Of a stretch of 20,179 nucleotides of DNA, positions 14,332 to 20,179 are shown piece by piece (positions within the stretch are counted from its first letter, which is position 1; every line of letters begins with the position of its first letter). The stretch comes from Bacillota bacterium. Its GTDB lineage: Bacteria > Bacillota > Negativicutes > Sporomusales > Sporomusaceae. A program made the translations under genes and the position numbers. The notes beneath the pieces were generated by a model. That model made no database searches. It had not been told where the DNA came from and worked only from the letters and a program-made list of their open reading frames with translations. The stretch spans positions 1 through 20,179 of the forward strand of contig JAEZVB010000051.1 in NCBI GenBank assembly GCA_023443285.1. The letters run 5' to 3'.

Positions 14332-15984
14332 ATGATGAGTTCCATCTACTCTGGTGTGTCCGGTCTTAAGGCACAGCAGAAAAAGTTAGATGTAATCGGC
14401 AATAACATTGCCAACGTAAATACAGCCGGTTTCAAAGGATCGACAGTAAGCTTTTCTGACTTGTTAAGCCAGACCTTGAGCGGAGCATCAGCCGGCAACG
14501 GCACCACCGGCGGCACCAATGCAAAACAGATTGGTTTGGGTGTAAGTGTGGCCGCGACGACGACCTCAATGACAACCGGCAGCACCCAGTCAACAGGCAA
14601 TTCCAGCGACGTATCCATTAGCGGCAGCGGCTTTTTTATTGTCGAAGGTGCCAGCACCAGCCAATATCAATTCACCCGTGCCGGCAACTTCGGCGTTGAC
14701 TCTGCCGGTAATTTGGTAGTCAATGGGTATAATGTCTGCGGCTGGCCGGATTCTACCGTAGATGCCGATGGCAACTATAATTTTGATACCGAAGTTGCCG
14801 TTGAACCAATAAACTTATTTGCCGATGGCAAGAAGACCCTGGCGCCTAAGGTTTCTGGAGAATCCACCTTGAGCGGCAGTCTGGATGCCTCGGCAGATAT
14901 ACAGAGCGTGACAACAACGACGGCAACCACTGGCAGCATGGCGATTGCGGCAGCCAACGCTACTGGACTGACAAACACAAGTGCGAGTGCCACTTCTTTT
15001 GCTGGAACTATTACTATCAACGGTACTGATATTACTATTAATACCAGCGATACTATTGTCGATGTTTTGGATTCTATCAATGCTCAAACCGCAACCACTG
15101 GTGTGGCAGCTAGTTTTAATACTGGTGATGCTTCAAATGGTTACATCCAGTTAACATCCAGTTCGGCAATTACATTAGCTGGAGCTAATACTACATTACA
15201 AGATCTTTTTGCGGCAACTAGCGGTACAGATACTTCGATAACAGCAAGCACCACTAGTAACACTAGCACCGCCGGTCTTACAGCAGATTCCTCAACCACA
15301 TTAACAGTATATGATGCATTAGGTAACAGCTATAATGTTCAGGTCAAATTCTATAAAACGGCTGCGGCTTCAGGTGAAACGACCTGGTATTGGGAAGCTT
15401 CAACCACAGACACTAATTTGACGGTCAGCGGTAGCGATACAATTGAATTTGACAGCAGTGGGAAGATTAAAACTCTTGCTACAACTCCATCAATTTTATT
15501 AACGCCAACCAATTTCAATGCTGGTGCTGATGCCTTTACTGTCAATCTGGATATGGATGATTTGACTTCCTATGCCAACAGTGGCAGTGACAGCCTGACA
15601 AATACTACTGACGGTTATTCATCCGGTGATTTATCTGATTTCAGCATTGGCTCTGACGGCACCATCACCGGCATTTACAGTAATGGGCAAACCCAGCCGT
15701 TGGCCATGCTGGCTCTGGCTAATTTCACCAACCCGTCCGGCTTGCTGAAAATTGGCAACAACCTGTATTCAACAACCGTGAACTCCGGTGAGTTTACTGG
15801 TGGGGTGACGGCAGGCAGTGCCGGTACAGGCAGCTTGAGCGCCGGTACCCTGGAAATGTCCAATGTTGATTTATCGGAGCAATTCAGTGAAATGATGATT
15901 ACCCAGCGTGCCTATCAGGCCAACAGTAAAATTGTTTCGGCGGCTGATGAATGCTTGCAGGCTGTTATTAATATGGTGAACTAG
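14332..15984 (+). CDS. flgE: Flagellar hook protein FlgE with an extended middle region
   Basis: A 550-residue hook subunit exported by the flagellar type III system. The N-terminal D0/D1 region has the rod/hook signature (SSIYSGVSGLKAQQKKLDVI, then NNIANVNTAGFKGSTVSF), followed by the SGSGFFIVEG strand and the FTRAGNFGVDSAGNLV motif. The C-terminal D0 helix is LSEQFSEMMITQRAYQANSK with a final ADECLQAVINMVN. The middle is expanded and Ser/Thr/Ala-rich. About residues 200-310 include GTITINGTDITINTSDTI, then DVLDSINAQTATTGVAASF and a GYIQLTSSSAITL strand, a pattern like the Flagellin_IN module of flagellins and FliD. Two adjacent ATGs (14332, 14335) could serve as start, both behind GGGAGGAAAA. 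The length exceeds E. coli FlgE (about 400) because of the middle. Confidence 0.93.
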   Translation: MMSSIYSGVSGLKAQQKKLDVIGNNIANVNTAGFKGSTVSFSDLLSQTLSGASAGNGTTGGTNAKQIGLGVSVAATTTSMTTGSTQSTGNSSDVSISGSGFFIVEGASTSQYQFTRAGNFGVDSAGNLVVNGYNVCGWPDSTVDADGNYNFDTEVAVEPINLFADGKKTLAPKVSGESTLSGSLDASADIQSVTTTTATTGSMAIAAANATGLTNTSASATSFAGTITINGTDITINTSDTIVDVLDSINAQTATTGVAASFNTGDASNGYIQLTSSSAITLAGANTTLQDLFAATSGTDTSITASTTSNTSTAGLTADSSTTLTVYDALGNSYNVQVKFYKTAAASGETTWYWEASTTDTNLTVSGSDTIEFDSSGKIKTLATTPSILLTPTNFNAGADAFTVNLDMDDLTSYANSGSDSLTNTTDGYSSGDLSDFSIGSDGTITGIYSNGQTQPLAMLALANFTNPSGLLKIGNNLYSTTVNSGEFTGGVTAGSAGTGSLSAGTLEMSNVDLSEQFSEMMITQRAYQANSKIVSAADECLQAVINMVN

Positions 15985-16005
15985 TGAAGAAGGAGATAAA
16001 CAGCT

Positions 16006-17469
16006 ATGGGTTCAACCTTCGGCGGCTATAATATCGCCTATTCAGGAATGCGTGTAAGTCAGTCGGCGCTGACGGTGACAAGTAATAACTTGTCCAATGT
16101 CAATACAGACGGCTATTCCCGGCAGAGAATAGCCAATGAGGAAAATGTGATCAATCTCAGCGGCCAGACTACTGTGGGAACAGGCGTCACTGTGGAAGAG
16201 GTGCGGCGGGCGCGGAATCAGCTGCTGGACAATACTTATCATAAACAAAATGCCACTGCTTCCTACTGGAGCACTAAAAGCGGCATGGTTGACTATATGC
16301 AGCAAATTCTTGATGAATTTGGGGCGTCTGACGGCAGCGGCAGTGATGGTCTGCAGCAGGTTATCCAAGACTTTTTTGACGGTTGGGAAGAATTATCCAC
16401 CGACTCCGGTGATCAGACCAACCGTCAGGCGATTCTCGAATATGCCGCTACCCTGATTGACACCTTTCAATCAATGGATGATGCGCTTGCTGCTTTGCAG
16501 CAAGACGCCTATAACTCGGCCAGTGACATTGTGACCGAAATAAATGATATTGCCTCACAAATTGCCACCCTTAACCTCCAGGTCGTTAAAGACGAAGCCG
16601 TTAGCGGAGAAGCCAGCGATCTCCGGGATCAACGGGATGCCCTACTTGATGAACTGTCGAACTACACTAACTTTAGCACTCAAGAACAGGAAAATGGCTC
16701 TGTTTCGGTTTTTATCGCCGGAATAGCTCTTGTCAGTCTTGACAAAACCAGCAAACTCAGCCTGGAGGGCGAGGGGACTGAAGCAAGTCCGGCGAGCGTG
16801 CAATGGGTGGACATGAATGAAGCGGCCAAAATCACCAGCGGCACCTTGAAGGCCTGTTTGGAAGATGCCGACCAAGATGGTGTCAGTACGCCGATAACTG
16901 ACTTTACCGCCAGTGCCACCAGTTCGGTGACAAACCTTCGCCAGAGTCTGAATTATACGCTGACTACTCTGGTAACTAAAGTAAACTCCCTGCTAACTTC
17001 AGGAATAGACCTGAATGGTGATGCCGGAACGGCCATGTTTGTTGTCGTTGACAGCACCAAGTCACTCAGTCTTACAAATATCAAGGTCAATGAAGAGCTT
17101 ACTAACGACCTCAACAAAATCGCCACAGGCACCACCGGCGAAGCCAGCGACAATAGCATTGCCGCTAAAATTTGCGATTTGTGTGACGAAGATTTGCTGA
17201 GCTACAATGGTTTGTCTCAGGATATTTTTAACTTTTACCAATCAACTGTCTCCTGGGTTGGCACTGTCGGCAGTGATACCAGTGACTACTACTCCACCTA
17301 TACGACATTGGCCACACAGGCGGACAATCAGCGTCAGTCTATATCTTCGACATCTTTAGATGAAGAAATGTCAAATATGATTATGTTTCAGAATGCATAC
17401 AGCGCTTCCGCGCGGGTGCTCAGTACCATGGACGGTTTGATTGCCGATATGATTGAAGAACTGGGCTAA
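16006..17469 (+). CDS. flgK: Flagellar hook-associated protein 1, first copy (FlgK)
   Basis: A 487-residue junction protein between hook and filament. The N-terminal D0 helix is FGGYNIAYSGMRVSQSALTV, followed by the FlgK signature NNLSNVNTDGYSRQR (27-41). The D1 coiled coil includes LQQVIQDFFDGWEELSTD and DLRDQRDALLDELSNYTNFS. The C-terminal D0 part is LDEEMSNMIMFQNAYSASAR, then VLSTMDGLIADMIEELG. The central domain (about 220-340) is only moderately long and acidic. An AAGGAGAT site lies 9 nt before the start, and the gene follows flgE by 21 bp. A second, different FlgK-type gene follows directly. This copy begins FGGYNIAYSGM and ends EELG with no further tail, which distinguishes it from its neighbour. 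Confidence 0.9.
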   Translation: MGSTFGGYNIAYSGMRVSQSALTVTSNNLSNVNTDGYSRQRIANEENVINLSGQTTVGTGVTVEEVRRARNQLLDNTYHKQNATASYWSTKSGMVDYMQQILDEFGASDGSGSDGLQQVIQDFFDGWEELSTDSGDQTNRQAILEYAATLIDTFQSMDDALAALQQDAYNSASDIVTEINDIASQIATLNLQVVKDEAVSGEASDLRDQRDALLDELSNYTNFSTQEQENGSVSVFIAGIALVSLDKTSKLSLEGEGTEASPASVQWVDMNEAAKITSGTLKACLEDADQDGVSTPITDFTASATSSVTNLRQSLNYTLTTLVTKVNSLLTSGIDLNGDAGTAMFVVVDSTKSLSLTNIKVNEELTNDLNKIATGTTGEASDNSIAAKICDLCDEDLLSYNGLSQDIFNFYQSTVSWVGTVGSDTSDYYSTYTTLATQADNQRQSISSTSLDEEMSNMIMFQNAYSASARVLSTMDGLIADMIEELG

Positions 17470-17497
17470 GCATCAGTTTGAAAAAGGGGGGGAACCA

Positions 17498-18991
17498 ATG
17501 AATTCAACCTTTACCGGGCTTAGTATAGCCACCAGAGGATTATATGCTAGCTCAGCCGCCTTATTAGTAACCAATAATAACCTGAGCAATGCGAACACTG
17601 ACGGCTATTCCCGCCAGGTGATCAATCAAAGTGCGTTCACGCCGGCTGCTGTTTATAATAGCAAGTATATTCTTGGTGCCGGTGCAGAAGTTAATTCGGT
17701 TGACCGTATGAGAAACTATCGCCTTGATCAGAAATACTGGCAGGAAAACAGCACGCTAAGTGAACTGCAAACCAAATCAGATATGCTCACCGAAGTGCAA
17801 ACTGTGTTCGGTGAAACGGAGGATGCAGCTTTTACCACGGTGATGAATGATTTTACCGATGCACTGGAAGATATGACTACCGATCCCAGCAGCTCTTCGA
17901 CCCGTATTGCTTTGCAGCAAGCCGGAGTTTCGTTGTGTGAATACCTGAATACCTGTTCCACAGATTTAACCCAGCTGCGGGAAAATATCAACGGGGAAGT
18001 GAAGGTTACTGCTGAACAGATTAATTCTCATGCCGAGCAGATTGCCGCGCTCAATGAGAAAATCAGAGTAGCCGCTGCCAGTGGCGCATCCACCAATGAC
18101 CTGGAAGATCAGCGCACCCTGCTGATTGACGAGCTTTCCGGTCTGGTAGGTATCAATGTTACGCAGACAACAGTCGGCAAGCTGGCCAATGGCAATGATG
18201 ATATTGTCCTGTCCATCACGGTTAATGGCGCAACCTTAGTGAACAATGGTGAAGCCCAGCAACTGGAATGTGTGGAAAACAGTGAAGGCATGTATAGTCT
18301 GCAATGGCAGGGAACCAGTGACAGCTTCGAACCGACAGGCGGCGAGCTGCAAGCCTACATGGATTTGCGTGACGGCACAGGCAGCAATTCCGAATATAAA
18401 GGAATACCCTACTATCTGGAACAGTTTGACAACTTTGCTCAGACGTTGGCCCAAGCGTTCAACGGAGTTCATGCCAGCGGCTACGGCTTAGAGGACTCTA
18501 GCGGCAACACATCTACCGGTATTAACTTTTTTACGTACCTAAATAATGGTACAGCCGTGTCCAGCAGCACATTAACCAACTACTCCCAAATTACTGCTGC
18601 CAGTATTTCCTTATCGGCAGAAGTATTGGAGAATACCAATTATATTGCGTCCGCCTCTGATAAAGGCGGCACTGACAATGCCGAAAATATCAGCGATTTG
18701 ATTGATCTGATGGCCGATACTGACATGTTTAACCCCGGCACGCCCCAGGAGTTCATGAACTCCATCATCGCCACCATTGGTACCATCGGCGAGTATACCG
18801 AGACCATTGCCAGTCGCCAGAGTACCTTTGTTAACAACATTGATACCCGCCGGGCTTCAGTTTCTGGTGTATCGACCAACGAAGAGACAGCCAATTTGAC
18901 CAAGTACGAAGAAGCCTATAATGCTTCAGCAATGATGCTGAACACCTGGAGCGAAATCTATGCGACCACTATTAACATGGTATCTGATTAA
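17498..18991 (+). CDS. flgK: Flagellar hook-associated protein 1, second copy (FlgK paralogue)
   Basis: A 497-residue FlgK-type protein when started at ATG 17498, which has AAAAAGGGGGGG just upstream. The earlier in-frame ATG at 17453 overlaps the preceding gene and adds an unlikely 15-residue extension. D0/D1 signatures are present: FTGLSIATRGLYASSAALLV, then NNNLSNANTDGYSRQV. It also has MNDFTDALEDMTTDPSSSST, DLEDQRTLLIDELSGLVGIN, and the C-terminal ETANLTKYEEAYNASAMM with a final ATTINMVSD. The middle domain (about 220-400) contains a GGELQAYMDLRDG segment typical of FlgK. The two tandem copies share only the conserved end motifs and differ through the middle, so this is an old duplication. 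It could form a second junction zone or a mixed ring; function is inferred. Confidence 0.9.
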   Translation: MNSTFTGLSIATRGLYASSAALLVTNNNLSNANTDGYSRQVINQSAFTPAAVYNSKYILGAGAEVNSVDRMRNYRLDQKYWQENSTLSELQTKSDMLTEVQTVFGETEDAAFTTVMNDFTDALEDMTTDPSSSSTRIALQQAGVSLCEYLNTCSTDLTQLRENINGEVKVTAEQINSHAEQIAALNEKIRVAAASGASTNDLEDQRTLLIDELSGLVGINVTQTTVGKLANGNDDIVLSITVNGATLVNNGEAQQLECVENSEGMYSLQWQGTSDSFEPTGGELQAYMDLRDGTGSNSEYKGIPYYLEQFDNFAQTLAQAFNGVHASGYGLEDSSGNTSTGINFFTYLNNGTAVSSSTLTNYSQITAASISLSAEVLENTNYIASASDKGGTDNAENISDLIDLMADTDMFNPGTPQEFMNSIIATIGTIGEYTETIASRQSTFVNNIDTRRASVSGVSTNEETANLTKYEEAYNASAMMLNTWSEIYATTINMVSD

Positions 18992-19005
18992 CGAGGAGGG
19001 ATAGC

Positions 19006-20091
19006 ATGCGCGTAACCAATAACATGATGACGGCTAACGCCGTATGGAACATCAACAAAAATATGGAACGCCTAAATAAGGCGCAGGAAGAATACACCAC
19101 TCAGTCCAAGATCCAGCTGCCCTCTGATGATCCGATTGTGGCCACAAGAGCGGTCAAATACCGCAGCTATGTGGCTAACATTGAGCAATACCAGAAAAAT
19201 GTCGAGAGCGCCATCTCCTGGCAAAAGGTTACCGAGGGTGCCCTTGATGATCTGGGTGATGTTGTGATTCAGCTTAAAGAGCTTGTCACTCAGGCGTCAA
19301 GCACCGGTACAATGACTGACAGCGATTTGGAGGATATCAAGTCCGAAATTACTGAACTGCGGCAAACCGCCCTTGATATTATGAATACTTCCTATGCCGG
19401 TCGCTATGTATTTGGCGGCTATGCTACCGACAAAGAACCATATTCTCTTGATGAGACTTCAACTGAAGCGGCTTCTGTAGGCGGACGGGTATTGTTCAAA
19501 GGCGAATACTTAAGCGTGGGCGGGGCAATCAATGCTTCTATTGATGATGCTACCATTACCAGCTTCTGCACTACTGCTTATAACAACAGCAAAATCTATG
19601 ACAGTGCCGCCGATGGTGAGCAGGATATCCAGTATAATGTCGGTTTTGGCAGCAGCCTGCCGGTTAATGTTGAAGGACAGGACGTAACCGGTGAAGGACT
19701 AAATAGTCTTTTTGACACCTTTGCCAAAATTCTCATTGGTTTAGACGGCGGCACCAGCTATAAGACAGCAACGGTTGACAGTGCAGGTAATGTTACTGTC
19801 AATCCTGCTACCTCCTATGAACTTACCGATATGCTTGACGAGCTCAGCAAAAACCACGAGACCATTCTTACTGCGCAAACCGCCCTTGGCGCACGGATGA
19901 ACTACGCCAATATGGCGCAAAGCCGTCTGGAAAGCGACTATACCACATATACCAAGCTGATGAGCGAAAATGAAGACGCCGATCTTGCGTTGTCTTACAG
20001 CGATGTAAGCACAGCCGAGTATGTTTATGAAGCGTCGCTTTCCACCAGTGCGAAGGTTATGGGTAAATCACTTGTGGATTTTTTGACATAA
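19006..20091 (+). CDS. flgL: Flagellar hook-associated protein 3 (FlgL)
   Basis: A 361-residue distal junction protein, related to flagellin, which links the FlgK zone to the filament. The N-terminal helix MRVTNNMMTANAVWNINKNM, then LNKAQEEYTTQSKIQLPSDDP, is the classic FlgL/flagellin start. D1 includes YVANIEQYQKNVESAISWQK and the FlgL marker NTSYAGRYVFGGYATDKEPY. The C-terminal helices are TALGARMNYANMAQSRLESD, then DADLALSYSDVSTAEYVYEA and LSTSAKVMGKSLVDFL. Length and end motifs fit FlgL rather than flagellin, which would lack the FGG marker. It starts 14 bp after the second flgK with a GAGGAGGG site. The filament cap gene follows after 32 bp, the usual order in such operons. Confidence 0.93.
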   Translation: MRVTNNMMTANAVWNINKNMERLNKAQEEYTTQSKIQLPSDDPIVATRAVKYRSYVANIEQYQKNVESAISWQKVTEGALDDLGDVVIQLKELVTQASSTGTMTDSDLEDIKSEITELRQTALDIMNTSYAGRYVFGGYATDKEPYSLDETSTEAASVGGRVLFKGEYLSVGGAINASIDDATITSFCTTAYNNSKIYDSAADGEQDIQYNVGFGSSLPVNVEGQDVTGEGLNSLFDTFAKILIGLDGGTSYKTATVDSAGNVTVNPATSYELTDMLDELSKNHETILTAQTALGARMNYANMAQSRLESDYTTYTKLMSENEDADLALSYSDVSTAEYVYEASLSTSAKVMGKSLVDFLT

Positions 20092-20123
20092 GTAAATAAA
20101 CAAACCAAGAAAGGGGGATTACC

Positions 20124-20179
20124 ATGTCAAGTTCAAGCAGTGTATCGGCAACCACCGTCAACGGCACGACCCGGATTAC
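20124..20179 (+). CDS. fliD: Start of filament cap protein FliD, cut by the window edge
   Basis: Only 18 complete codons are present, reading MSSSSSVSATTVNGTTRI before the window ends. A GAAAGGGGG site lies 7 nt upstream. A Ser-rich leader followed by an NGTTRI-type motif just before the expected GLxSGxDVD segment is typical of FliD. The position directly after flgL agrees. With so little sequence the call leans on context. Confidence 0.7.
   Translation, partial: MSSSSSVSATTVNGTTRI

Overview
The window looks like chromosome of a diderm, motile Firmicute of the Negativicutes (Sporomusa/Pelosinus type). It carries TolC-family outer-membrane proteins with MacA/MacB-type partners, which need an outer membrane. 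It also has Firmicute-style Shine-Dalgarno sites, a DUF1540 protein, an axial flagellar operon, and what I read as a selenoprotein gene. The taxonomic placement is inference from gene content. I see no IS element, CRISPR array, tRNA or rRNA.

Layout. (a) 1-805: the 3' end of a DUF190 (PII-like) gene and a small soluble HAD protein of the P-type-ATPase type, closed by a hairpin terminator. (b) 930-3202: a small secreted protein, then an OmpR-type response regulator and a HAMP-less sensor kinase. (c) 3419-7749: a complete tripartite efflux operon (TolC, MacA-like adaptor, separate ABC ATPase, MacB-like permease) ending in a 20-bp-stem terminator shared with the converging gene. (d) 7834-9392, minus strand: a secreted protein of unknown function, an AlkD-like DNA alkylation repair protein, and a 54-residue cysteine-rich DUF1540 protein. 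(e) 9539-9844, plus strand: a 101-codon ORF interrupted by one in-frame TGA followed by a SECIS-like hairpin, best read as a small HesB-like or 'CC/Se motif' selenoprotein. (f) 9925-13575: a second TolC/adaptor/permease set paralogous to (c) but with no ATPase, ending in a 24-bp-stem terminator. (g) 13776-20179: flagellar genes flgD, flgE, two different tandem flgK genes, flgL and the start of fliD.

How they may work together. The two-component system lies directly upstream of the first efflux operon on the same strand and is a natural candidate regulator of it. The second permease has a MacB domain but no nucleotide-binding partner, so the ATPase at 5850-6533 may energise both permeases. The flagellar block encodes the parts assembled in order beyond the rod: hook cap, hook, two hook-filament junction proteins and filament cap.

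The most notable items are the recoded selenoprotein ORF, which a standard gene caller would miss or truncate, the ATPase-less duplicate efflux operon, and the doubled FlgK.
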